From positions 42,005,001 to 42,069,000 of the forward strand of contig CM059583.1 of the NCBI GenBank assembly GCA_030407085.1: 64,000 nt of DNA. Direction: 5' to 3'. The position numbers and the translations under genes are program-made. The notes beneath the pieces were generated by a model that saw only the letters and a list, made by a program, of their open reading frames with translations, searched no databases and was not told the origin of the DNA. This document shows, in pieces, positions 24,101-34,179 of this stretch; position 1 is the stretch's first letter, and each line of letters begins with the position of its first letter. The DNA comes from Trichopria drosophilae (lineage: Eukaryota > Arthropoda > Insecta > Hymenoptera > Diapriidae).

Positions 24101-27100
24101 GAAAATCGTTATTAACTTTTCTCCGGATTTGAGACCCCAGACAATAGCAGCGCTGTTCACCAGCCAAGCCAAATTGACAGTGATCGCAAGTCGCAGGAAC
24201 CCAAGGATGAAGATAGAGTTCTTAATGGATTCGCCCCAATATTCGGCAGGAGCATTGATAGGTAACAACAACCCTACCACTGGGAATATTATCCAGTAAA
24301 ACCTGTAATTTTTAATAAAAATGTAATGTTTTATAGGTCTCTGTTAAAATGAAAAATTAATAATATAGCTGCACAGAAAGTTCTCATTTATAAAATTAAT
24401 TGTTCGGTTTCAAAATTAGTCTAAAATATATGAATTATCTCACTCAGTTAAACCATTACTTTGAAATAAGTCTTTGTTGGATTGAAAAAATGTTTTCTAA
24501 TTGAAGTTTGAAACAAAAATAAAACGTGATTAATTATTTTGTTTAATAGGTAATGTCTGCATTAATTTTTTTATTTTTGTTGAGCATGACTGCAATAAAA
24601 ATGATTTTTAGTGGTGGTAGTAAGTGTCACAATTTTATTTCATATTTTTGAAATTTGTGTGAAGATTTTAACACATCTCGAGCATTTCTTATTATCATAA
24701 AATTAGTTCATTGTTTTTCATTGCCTTCCTTAAATGATGCTGTAAGTTTCGTAAATTTTCATTGTTTGGGAATAGTTTACGAGATTGCAGAATATCAACT
24801 TGAATTATAAGTATACAAACTTAAAATTAGATGCATATGTGGAATGATTTTACTAATTCCAATTTAATTTAATTAAAAAATAGACAATCTAATTGGAATT
24901 TAATATTCAAGAATTATTTATTTTAGTTATATATAAAGATGATTTAAGATTTAGGTAGGTAACGAATTTATCTGGTCAAACAGATTTCTGTCTTCACATT
25001 TCAAATTAGCTAGTACTTAGTCCTAATTTTTCATATATAAAATTGTTCATATTCCCCGTCACTTTATTGTACTGTAAAAACTAGACGATTTTAAAATGAA
25101 CAAAAATTGTTTGGTCTTTTGTAGTAAAAATGCTATTCTAAGATATTATGAACACTATTAAGAATGATTATTTTAAACTTTACCATCTTTGGACCCAAAC
25201 AAAGCGATCCACGTCCATATCTCGCATACTTATGTCTTTCGAAATTTTTTCCTTTTCTGGATGTTCCGTCAAGAGATTACTGATGACATGACTGTAAATA
25301 AATCCTTTTTTGTGATTATGTGGATCTCTGTCAGTTTCATAAAACCTGTGGTGGAGTCTATGATCTAATACCCAGTCATGGATGTTACCCTTGAAAAAAT
25401 TACAAATTATTTGTAGAATTACAGCATTGTACTTAATTATACAAAAATATTGGTGTATGGTTTCAATTCAATGTGGGTGGTTAATTTTAAACAAAATTTG
25501 ATTGATAAATTAAAAACAACATTTTGTTTTTGTTATTATTAATACTTACTACTCCAGCAAGTGTTTGTGACAGCATAAGTAGAAGTCTTACGTGCCATGT
25601 TGCTTCAAATGAACGATGTGCCCATAAACGATGAGATCCGACCGTTATTCCAAGCATAGCCAGCGTCACAATCAAAATTGCTAAAAATATGGATTATGAT
25701 AATAAAATTATGTATCATTCAATGTACACTTTCAATTAAATTATAAAATTCTAATTGAATATTCATCTGAATAAATTAAACAATAAATGAAGAGGAACCG
25801 TGATAACGATTATAAAATAAAACTTAAAATCACGTACAATGATCATTGATGTAATTTTAATAGAACCCATAGAACTTCCAGTATTTGTAGTTAATCTATA
25901 AATGTTTATTACTAACATATGAGATTCCTGTCATAGATCAGGGACATCTACTTTTTAGATAAACTGGCGAAAACTTAGCGAATCAATTTGAAGAGCACGA
26001 AAAGAAAATTTCGGAGTGCTTCTGGTTTCGGTCAAAGATTCACTGAATCTGATGATGCAAAAAACAATATCACATTTATTTGAAGTGGAATAGACATACG
26101 TACCTTTAAATTTTATGTTATTTTTCCAGGTAAATAATGTATTTATTCAGAGAATGAATAATGTTTTATAAGTATGCTTTGTGCAGAATTGCAATACCAT
26201 CATTGGTTAAAATTAATTATTTTTCGAACCATTGGGTGCTCGAGGTAGATATGTATAAAAGAAAAATCTAGTGGTTTCTAAGATTTTCTTGATTAATGAA
26301 AATTATTTCTTTGAATCGCAACAATATATTTATTCACCTTTCATGTGAAAAAAATAAATAATTCCTTGACTTAAATAAATATTTACTTAATTCTCCAAAA
26401 TATTTCATTTTTTCAAAAAGATCAATTCTTTATTTAAACAAAGCATTTTTTAGTTTCAGTAAATATTTACACGAAAGAAATAGATAATAAATTCACCGGA
26501 CTTAATAATATCTTCCTCTAACTTGAGACTAAGTAAATTTACTTCACTGTAAAAAATATTTTGTTGTTTCCACGTTTCCAGTAAATGTGTTCTTACTTGT
26601 AGTAATGTCTTTTTGAGTTCAAATAAACATTTACTTAAAGAAAATAAATGTTTGCTTCACCATACTAAATATTTTTCACTTCTGACTGAATATTATAAGG
26701 AATGCATTTTATAGTTCAAGTAAATATTTACTTGAAACAAATAAATATTTAATTTATCATAGTAAATAATTTCTTTCGCTAACTTGATGTTACAAGTAAA
26801 TATTTATTTAACTGGAGAAAATATTTAATTCCTTCAAGTAAATAATTACTTGAAAAAGGAAATGGTTTATTTTGGAAAATTGAGAACTAGAAAAATGATT
26901 GTATCATATTATGATGTTATTACTTGTTCTGTTTTTCGACATAAACCGTAAGTATTTATTTAACACCCATACATATACTTGACATACATTCATGCTTATA
27001 TATCAAAGAATCGATTTTTTAATTGCAAATATGCAGAATAATTTATTCGCCACCCGTTGACAATAATGAGAAACGGGCATGGAGACACCGAAGCCAAATC

Positions 27101-28701
27101 AACCGCCAAATATGAAATGAACTACTCGCATGGATAAGAAGTAAATTTCTTGAATCAAGGAAAGATTTTTTGAAATTAAATAAATATTTGATTAAATTCA
27201 AGTTGTCGAACGGAGTAAATTGATATTGTGAAGTAAATGGTATTAAGTAATTATTATTACTAAGTATTAGGTAATTAAATTATATTTAGTTTCAAATAAA
27301 TTTATATTCGAAGGAAAAAAATGTTATGTAAAGGAAGAAACACATTTCTTAGATCAAGGAAATATTTACTAGAATGTATTAAATATGTACTCATTTTTAA
27401 GAGAACATTTTTTTCTTTTAAGTAAATATTTAATTCTTCAAAGTAATTCGTGATCTTCTTTTAAATAAATATTTTTTTGCGAATATTTATGTAAACTATT
27501 TACTTTTTAATCAAGAAAACTTCTTTTTTTGTCAAGCTATAGAAAATAAAGCGCAAAAAATGTTGAATATGCATGTTAGATCCTTTTTTAATTGAAAATG
27601 CATTTATTTGATATTACAAAAACGTTTTTTATATTTTGAGATAATTATTTTTAAATATATAATTAATATATTTTAATTCACAAGTAAAAATTAGTGACGT
27701 AAGCTACAATGGCGTTATTTTTTTTATTATCGAGATAAATGGAAATTTAGAGGGTGATAAATCTACTAACTGTATGGTTGACATTTTTTGTGCATTGACT
27801 AAACCTTTAATTTGCAAGCTTTAATCAAATCCTTTTAGGGACCACAAGCAGCCAGTTTGGTTGATCCTAGAGCAACCAAACTGTTAAGTCTAGCAATTAA
27901 GATCTTGGTTCTACTAACTGAACTTTCTTATATGTTTAATACTATGAAGTAAATTTATCGAAGTAAATTTCGTGGTAAATTTTGATACCAAAAGAAACAT
28001 GAAAATTTAGTTACACAGGAATTGTTAACGAAATGTCACCAGCTTTGAGCAGAGTAATACCATTAACTACATATTGGCAGATATGTGATGATTAGTATTA
28101 TGAAAGTATTTGTAAACTATTAAGCATCCATTTTTAGGTTTTTACAGAATTTATGATCAGCTAATAAAATTCTTTATACTTCAGAAAGAACAAATTAGTA
28201 ACAAATTTTTTATTACATCATTTGTACAATATTTGCTAACTTCTAGAGCGTGATTATAAATGTTTGCAAATACTATAATCTTTTACCCATTCTTATTAAA
28301 AAAAGTCTGTAACATTCGTGTATCGTTTCAAAGCTAAATGAAACGTAGTAGCAATATGTGACGTCGGTTATATAAAATTAACATAAAGTGATGACGATGA
28401 GTTTAATATTCAAATATTAATGACTAAAATGTTCAGTAGTTCTGAAACACGCGTTGAATTTCAAAAAATTGGCGGAAATTTTTATTAGAAGACTTTGCCC
28501 ATATTATCACTAATATTTTATGTATATAATACATTAAAAATAGTAACGATAAATAAACTTACTGAAGAAGAAAGTAGCCCATTTTGCTTCTGTAAAAAGA
28601 AGAATTAATCCATAAACACCAAGAGCATGAAGGTGAATGTAGTAAAGAACTGCGGGCCAACGAAATTCTCGTTTAGTTATTTCTTCATTTTCTGCCGGCA
28701 T
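21122..28701 (-). CDS. Divergent desaturase-family protein with altered metal site, gene 2
   Basis: Five exons on the minus strand: 28701-28563, 25680-25550, 25389-25184, 24302-24117 and 21431-21122, giving 323 aa. Positions and phases of all four introns match genes 1 and 3. The N-terminus is short (membrane segment near residues 17-37). Box 1 HRLWAH (63-68) and box 2 HRLHH (100-104) are intact. The usual NSAAH is NSAAI (208-212), and box 3, usually HNYHH, is PNYHY (238-242). Three of the family's His ligands are therefore replaced, and the preceding GEGW is SYW with a small deletion. The C-terminus lacks RTGDG. From memory, an insect clade including Drosophila CG15531 has a similarly altered box 3, so this may be an old, conserved variant rather than decay; the open frame in every exon supports that. 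The exon 4 donor (GTTAAT, 24116-24111) is weak. Desaturase activity is doubtful. Confidence 0.88.
21612..22030. mobile_element. Hairpin MITE family A, interrupted copy
   Basis: The left half (21612-21687: AGACAGCAAATTAG, then GATTTCGAAATGTGCT and AGTCAGATGTCCCACTTTCT) and the right half (21899-22030: CTTTCTGAATTTGAGTTCAG to GCACATTTCGAAATCATTCT) match the 18.77-kb copy. Between them sits a complete family-B element. It lies in intron 4 of gene 2. Confidence 0.75.
21688..21899. mobile_element. Hairpin MITE family B, nested inside family A
   Basis: A self-complementary ~210-bp unit. It has ends AGATAGCAGAATAAAA and TTTTATTCTACTATCT (one mismatch), and internal GGATGCGTCAAATTAT pairing with ATAATTTGACGCATCC. 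The host element's CACTTTCT (left) and CGCTTTCT (right) flank it, consistent with an 8-bp target duplication with one later change. An 8-bp duplication would suggest a hAT-like origin, though the terminal bases are eroded. Confidence 0.7.
23080..23294. mobile_element. Hairpin MITE family A, third copy
   Basis: Starts TACGCAGACAGCAAAATAAA and ends TTTTTCTGCCCGGCTA. The internal arms GATGATCCATTTTTGGAGAG and CACAATGTGAGTCATC pair more weakly than in the 18.77-kb copy, so this copy is older. It lies in intron 4 of gene 2. Confidence 0.65.
26290..27530. repeat. Degenerate array of AAGTAAATATTTACTT-like palindromes
   Basis: Within about 1.2 kb of intron 1 of gene 2, the motif (A)AGTAAATATTTACTT and near variants recur well over ten times in both orientations, e.g. 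around 26440-26475, 26610-26640, 26715-26760, 26795-26850 and 27420-27480. Spacing is irregular. This is more than general AT-richness would give, because the same 12-16-bp palindrome recurs. It could be an eroded satellite or piled-up MITEs. Confidence 0.55.
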
Positions 28702-29070
28702 ATTGGTAGCACTTAGTCTTCAAGATTCAAAATTTATATAAAAACTAAAACTATTCTATTATATTTTATTAGTCGCGGCAGTAAAGTTAGTTACAATCAA
28801 CGTATGTATCCGATCTAATGGAATATTAATTATTTTTTGAAAATTGTAACCATGACATTTACCGACCGTTACGTTCGTGTCGCGGTCGAAATAGGTTCGA
28901 AAGAGACTGAATATGCATCTGGTTTCGTACGACGAAAAACGATTCGATTGACCTGGCAGAAGACCTCAAGCAAGAATACGATTACCGATACCCATTCTAC
29001 CCATTCTTACATCGTCATTTCCTTCCACAAGCCACATTATTGAACTAGAGCGTTTGAAGCTCTTGTCTCC
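28702..29070 (-). promoter_or_regulatory. Candidate promoter/5'UTR of gene 2
   Basis: Directly upstream of the gene 2 ATG on the minus strand, the sequence from about 28850 to 29040 is GC- and CpG-richer than its neighbours. On the minus strand it contains TCAGTC (28909-28904), a match to the insect initiator TCAGTY. About 30 bases further downstream is CGAACGTAACGG, which resembles the MTE core-promoter motif but is about 14 bases too far from the initiator. A + strand open frame (28837-29043) covers the same bases and is probably incidental. Confidence 0.35.
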
Positions 29071-30820
29071 GTTAATTTTCAAATAAAAGTTTAACTGTGA
29101 TGAAAAACCAATAATTTGAACTGAAACCAACAATTAAATACTACATTTAAACGTATTGGATTAGTTTCCCATTAAGTCTTCTGAATTTTTTGTTTATCAT
29201 TGAAAGCTTTTTTCACTAAATAATTATTTAGTATTGTTTTTACTGTAAACGTTTACAAAAGTCAATTAAAATAAAATATATTACACACAAAATTTCTAAA
29301 TTATTATTTTAACAAATTCAGTATAGTATTTTTCACAAGGCTGAAAGATCGGATCGCGTACATATTATCTACATTAACTACGTTTCGCGACATATACAAT
29401 TATCGCGCTTAGGTGAGCTGAGAGTTGAGTTTTTTTACACAGAAAAAAATGTCGCTAAACTGTACAGGGTTGATATATCTTATGCAACCTAGGAAACTAT
29501 TTCGCAGCGATCTTGAATCAGCAGCAAAAAATTGTGGTATTCTAGGTAAGAATAAAATAAAAACTTACATTTAATCTATTCAAGTTGATTTTAAAAATAA
29601 CAATTTTTAAATATACATATTACATTACCTATTTGTCGGCCATGACTAAGAACACGATTTACGCATATATTATTATTTTTTCGTTTTTTTTCTACAAGTC
29701 AGTTTTTACACGGTCGTGACATTGTTGCATTTCCGGATTACTTCAATGCTTTTAGGTTCACTTTGATGCAATTAGAAATGCAAATATATATCAGCCACAG
29801 ACTTGTAAACACTTTAGAATACCGAGATCTATACACGTTTTGCCGCTCTTTCAAACTTCAATACTCCATTACATATGTTTAATATCAAAAATATCAAATG
29901 ATTTAAACGTAAATATGCCGGGACCTTAGTGGCGTATATTGACATTGAATTGCTGCTACTAAATTAATCAAAATTAATCAATATTATTCAGTTCGTAAGT
30001 AAAATAAAAACATTTAAAAAAGCTTCTGCTTAAGTTGGGAACAAATTTCAGGTAAACCCACGTAAAATATCGCACTCAAATGGTCTTGAGTGTAACTTAT
30101 TTTTAGTTTAAATATTAAAATACATTAAAACATTTATATTACAATGTGCAAAATGCTATCTTACATACGCTTATCTTTTTCTTTTGCATTTCTTTATTTG
30201 ACGCACCTTTTTTTTTTGTATTTTAGAGTTTTTCACTTGAGTTAGAGCGTGAGAAAACTCAAGGAAATTATGAATATAACGGCATAAGAATAATAATTAC
30301 ATAATAATATTACAATTATAGTTTAAATGATATTCATAAGCCCAAAAAGCTTTCTATAAACAGCCGATACTACTTTCGAACATAAAGACTATAAACATAA
30401 CGGGAGTTTTTTTTACTAATACTCAATGTAAATTTGTTTTATAATATCACACTACATCAAATAGTAATTCTGCAGTACATGTATTGTAGGTATCAGACAA
30501 ACTAATACATGGACAAAATAACATATAGTCAAATTAATTACAAACCAAAAAAACATATCGACAAAATTATTACGAATAAATAATCACTCTAAAACAATAA
30601 GAACAAAATAACATGAATATTAATAATTTGTATTTTAATAATAATCAACACAATTGGAAAGTACAATTAAATATTAATACATTTTGCTATATTATTTAAG
30701 AACTGTATTTTATTTGTGTGTTCGTTAAATAAACTAATGATGTTAAATTATCGCTGCTCATAATCTCGATCATTTTTTCATCGTTATGGAGCAATTCGTT
30801 TTCCAGCTGTCATTTGTTCC
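29071..30820. other. Intergenic, no gene recognised
   Basis: AT-rich. A GC-richer patch at about 29340-29420 precedes an ATG at 29449 whose frame (32 codons) ends at a good donor sequence (GTAAG at 29546). No homology or partner exon supports it, so I do not call a gene. Confidence 0.4.
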
Positions 30821-30821
30821 A

Positions 30822-30866
30822 GTAGGTTAGGATAGGTTAGGTTAGGATAGGTCAGGGTAGGTTAGG
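30822..30866. repeat. Degenerate TTAGG pentamer array
   Basis: Nine consecutive pentamers of the form NNAGG: four TTAGG, two ATAGG, one TCAGG and two GTAGG. TTAGG is the ancestral insect telomere repeat. A short interstitial run like this could be a relic of telomerase-mediated break repair or part of a dispersed repeat. Confidence 0.8.
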
Positions 30867-30899
30867 TAAAAATTGTAAATTCATATTAATGATAACCTA

Positions 30900-30990
30900 A
30901 ACAACCCAATCTGCCCGAGCACCAAAATCGGACATTTGGACTGCCTCAGGAGCTCCTCAGGAGCTCCCGCAGATATCCTGTACGTTTAAA
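30900..30990. repeat. Partial copy of GC-rich palindromic element
   Basis: Shares the run GAGCACCAAAATCGGACATTTGGAC with the element at 31241-31363 (there CGAGGACCAAAAGCGGACATTTGGAC in part), followed by CTCAGGAGCTCCTCAGGAGC. Only part of the element is present. Confidence 0.6.
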
Positions 30991-31240
30991 TTACACGACT
31001 ACACTATAAAAAAAGAATAGGAATTTTACCACATCATACTTTGGTCAAAATTAAGCCCACGTTGGACGTGGCAATCTTTTTTAGTTTGAGAGTTGTAATT
31101 TCACCAATTTTGATGACTTTTTCGACAGCGGGAGTAGAAACCCCTCCTAGCGGCTCTCGTCGGAACGAAAGATTATATTGCATGTATTGTAATTTTACAA
31201 CACAAGTGTTGGAACGTTGTGTCACATGACAGGGCTTCTG

Positions 31241-31363
31241 AAACAACACAAACCCGTGTCAGGATGTCCTCAGGAGCTCCTGAGGAGCGCCCGAGGACCA
31301 AAAGCGGACATTTGGACGTCCTGAGGAGCTCCTCAGGACATTCCAGGATGGCTTGTGTTGTTT
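31241..31363. mobile_element. GC-rich palindromic MITE-like element
   Basis: The ends AACAACACAAACCC and, inverted, AACAACACAAGCC bracket two strong palindromes: 31267-31286 (20 bp perfect, TCCTCAGGAGCTCCTGAGGA) and 31318-31339 (22 bp perfect, built on CCTGAGGAGCTCCTCAGG). The element is much richer in GC than its surroundings. A partial copy lies 300 bp to the left. The sequence between them (31030-31235) is also GC-richer, with a CCACGTTGGACGTGG hairpin at 31057-31071, and may belong to the same composite repeat. Confidence 0.65.
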
Positions 31364-31399
31364 GGGTTGTAAATTTATAATACACTATGTGTAGTAAAA

Positions 31400-32600
31400 T
31401 AGTTCTAAAACTAGTGTTGGCGTGGTGCCTCGCTCGCTTCGCTCGCTCAGAAACTTCGACCCAGTGGAGAGTCGGCTATTCCTTAAGACTCGTTTGTTTA
31501 CTAACAGCTTTCAATTATATTATAAAATTATATTGATATTTGGGGGTCCAATCATATTTAGGTCCAAGTGGCTTCGATAGATATGTTACAACAATATAGT
31601 GTTTCTTATATTTATGAAAATTGAAAATGAGCATTTTCAAAACTTCGACCCCGACAACAGGCCAGCCGAAGTATTAATAAATAAAAGTTGCAAAACACTT
31701 ACTTCATGCACTTGTATTCTAATAGACTATTCGATGCATATTACATGTTTACTAAGTTTTACTAATTACTGTCTGTATTATTATGATCTTATATATACAA
31801 TATATATACATATAATTCGTCAAAGATATCTTGAAAGTGTCGAAAAGATCTATGACGGATATCTTATAGATATCTATAAGACATCTCTAAGATATATCGA
31901 AATAGTTATTTTCGTATCAAGGGCGTAAAAGGACTTATGCGCCCGTTGGTGGTCACCGCGCCCGAGGGGCTGGCAAAGACTACCCCTGGGGGGTAGGGGG
32001 TTGAAACGTCGAAATTTGATGAAAAACAATAGGGTAATCTTTTTGCCGCGATGACCAAATTCAATACTTTTTCAGACAATAGTCATAAACATTTTAAACA
32101 AGTTTTTATGGCATTATCGTTGACTTTAGGAAGAAAATGCATACAATCTTTTTTGTCGAGAATTTCATCCTCTATCTTTTTTGTTTTTTGAAACATTTTT
32201 TAATAAAATTTGTATTTTTCAAAATAAATGCAAAAAACTACAAAGAAACTTAATTGGGGCTAATTTTTTTTAGTAATGGACGGGTGGATCTGCTCCAAAA
32301 TCTAATCAGATCTAAGTTATGCTAAGACGCGTATTTTAAAAAAAAATTTATATCAATACGCTTATCCGTTCGCGAGTTATCGCGAGACAAAAAAACGGGA
32401 CGTACGGACGTACGGACGTACGTACGTACAAGATCACGGACACAAATTTTTTTATTGTTGATTTGGGTTCCTTAGGGTCTGAAACGTCGACATTTGATGA
32501 AAAACTATATGGTAATTTTTTTGCCCGAAGTGACCAAATTCAATACTTCGTCCAGACTTAGTCTGGGTCGAAGTAATTACAAACATTTTTTACAGTATAC
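31400..32600. repeat. Composite dispersed repeat with direct ends
   Basis: A ~70-bp segment (about 32002-32069: TGAAACGTCGAAATTTGATG, then TGACCAAATTCAATACTT) recurs in the same orientation at about 32480-32550. Around and between the copies are CTCGCTCGCTTCGCTCGCTC (near 31430-31450), a 20-bp perfect palindrome TCTTATAGATATCTATAAGA (31862-31881), and the tandem CGTACGGA/CGTA tract at 32398-32430. This is non-coding repetitive DNA of uncertain class. Confidence 0.55.
32398..32430. repeat. CGTACGGA / CGTA short tandem repeat
   Basis: GGACGTAC units repeat three times and then change to a CGTA tetramer run. The tract follows GTTATCGCGAGACAAAAAAA within the composite repeat at 31.4-32.6 kb. Confidence 0.8.
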
Positions 32601-32948
32601 CTCTTCTGCCGCCCTGAAATGCGTAAATATAAGACCGGCGCATTAATTAATATCACGAACTTATTTGTTTCTAAATTTAATGTCTCTAAATACAAATATG
32701 ATTACGTGTTTATTATTAAATTTTAACAATCACTAGTGATATTTACATTATTTAGGAAAATGATTAGAGAATACAAGCAGAAAATTGAAAGAAGAGTTTT
32801 AAATATTAATATCAGTACTCTTCGGGAAGTTAACAATGGAAAGTTCATTCGTGCTGCAGTGCAGTCTTTATTGACGATATTTTCAATTATTAATTTTCTA
32901 TAAACGTATATCATAATTGTATTTCGGCAAAAGTTGCATTATGGAGAT

Positions 32949-33209
32949 ACCCATACAACCAAAGTTGACGGAAAGTCGACTATAATCTAACTAAAGTCAA
33001 CTTTAACCAAATAACTATAGTCGACTGCCAATTCGGCTATTGAATGTTGACTTTAATTGACTAAGTATACTTTAATTGACTAGAAAAAAGTATTCGTTCC
33101 CAGACAAATAATAGTTGACTAAAAGTTAACTTTCACAGTCAACATTCAACGAATGTCCCGATAAAAGTCGACTTACAGTAGACTTTCAGTCAATCTTGGT
33201 TGTATGGGT
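32949..33209. mobile_element. 261-bp MITE with ACCCATACAACC ends
   Basis: The first 12 bases ACCCATACAACC are exactly inverted at the other end (GGTTGTATGGGT). The arms continue inward with lower identity, e.g. GAAAGTCGACTATA against TACAGTAGACTTTC. The interior is full of AGTCAACTTTA/TTGACT variants of both orientations, so the whole unit folds on itself. No target duplication is obvious and there is no coding capacity. Confidence 0.7.
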
Positions 33210-34179
33210 TAAATATAGTTACGTTTGTCGCCGTCAGGCGCATACGCGATGCTCGCAGGTCATGTCTCTGATGCGGCTCCCGCTTTAGAAATAAGTTTTC
33301 ATTCACTCGAAAGCATATCAAATGGCAACCGTAGAGACTGCATATAGGATGTCATGTATCGACAAGTGATAGTCTCGGACAAGCGAGAGTGTTATGTATG
33401 CGATAGTATCCAAATATACATTTTCCCTTGCAAAAATTCCTAAATTGTTTGGTTTCTTACTTGTAAAATGCAGATATTTCGTGCATTTTTCTGAATAAAT
33501 GTACTGACAATTTGTAAATAATACTATTCTTCGTAATGCGGTCAACAATATATAATTTATTTGAAATGTGATACTTAACGGTGAACGGATGTGTCACTCT
33601 CGTAATTGACAATTTGTATGAGAAAATATTTATCATATTATAAATATTAACTATTTGCAAAAAAATTCAAGTTCATTTAAGTACGTTCATAGCTCATATT
33701 TCAAATAAATATTTATGCGATCTATGATGCATTGAATGAAACGTATAGTACGTGCACAAAATTACGACCACAGTTTCCCTGGATTTTTAAATAACACTGA
33801 AGATAATTTTCATAGGGATATATTACGTAGTATTGCTTGATATTTTCTTACAATTTAAACATAAACTTTTTTAAAACGATCTTAATAAAAACTGATTAAT
33901 TTTGATTAAATTGGTAGTAATAATTCAATGACAATACACCGCTGAGGACCCGGTATTTTGATGATTTGAATATTTGATATTTTTCTGAAAAGCGTAGATA
34001 CCGAGAAATTTCCAATTTCATAAAAATGATACTATGAGGTACGTTTCGAAGCAATGAGACATACGGAAATGCACTACAGTGAAACGAGTGTGCAAAAGTG
34101 ACTTGTAGAAGAAACGAAATAATGGTATATGTGGAAATTGTTAGTAATGGAAGACAAAACAGTGCGGAATGTTGACAAA
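33210..34179. other. Intergenic, no gene recognised
   Basis: AT-rich with a slightly GC-richer start (33220-33300). The short open frames here show no family features. Confidence 0.4.

Noticed and set aside
29449..29545. Possible first coding exon (32 codons, good GTAAG donor)
   Set aside because: No recognisable protein feature, no partner exon, and the length is within chance for this sequence.
31034..31249. Minus-strand 71-codon frame beside the palindromic element
   Set aside because: Overlaps a repetitive, GC-rich block with frames on both strands; no family recognised.
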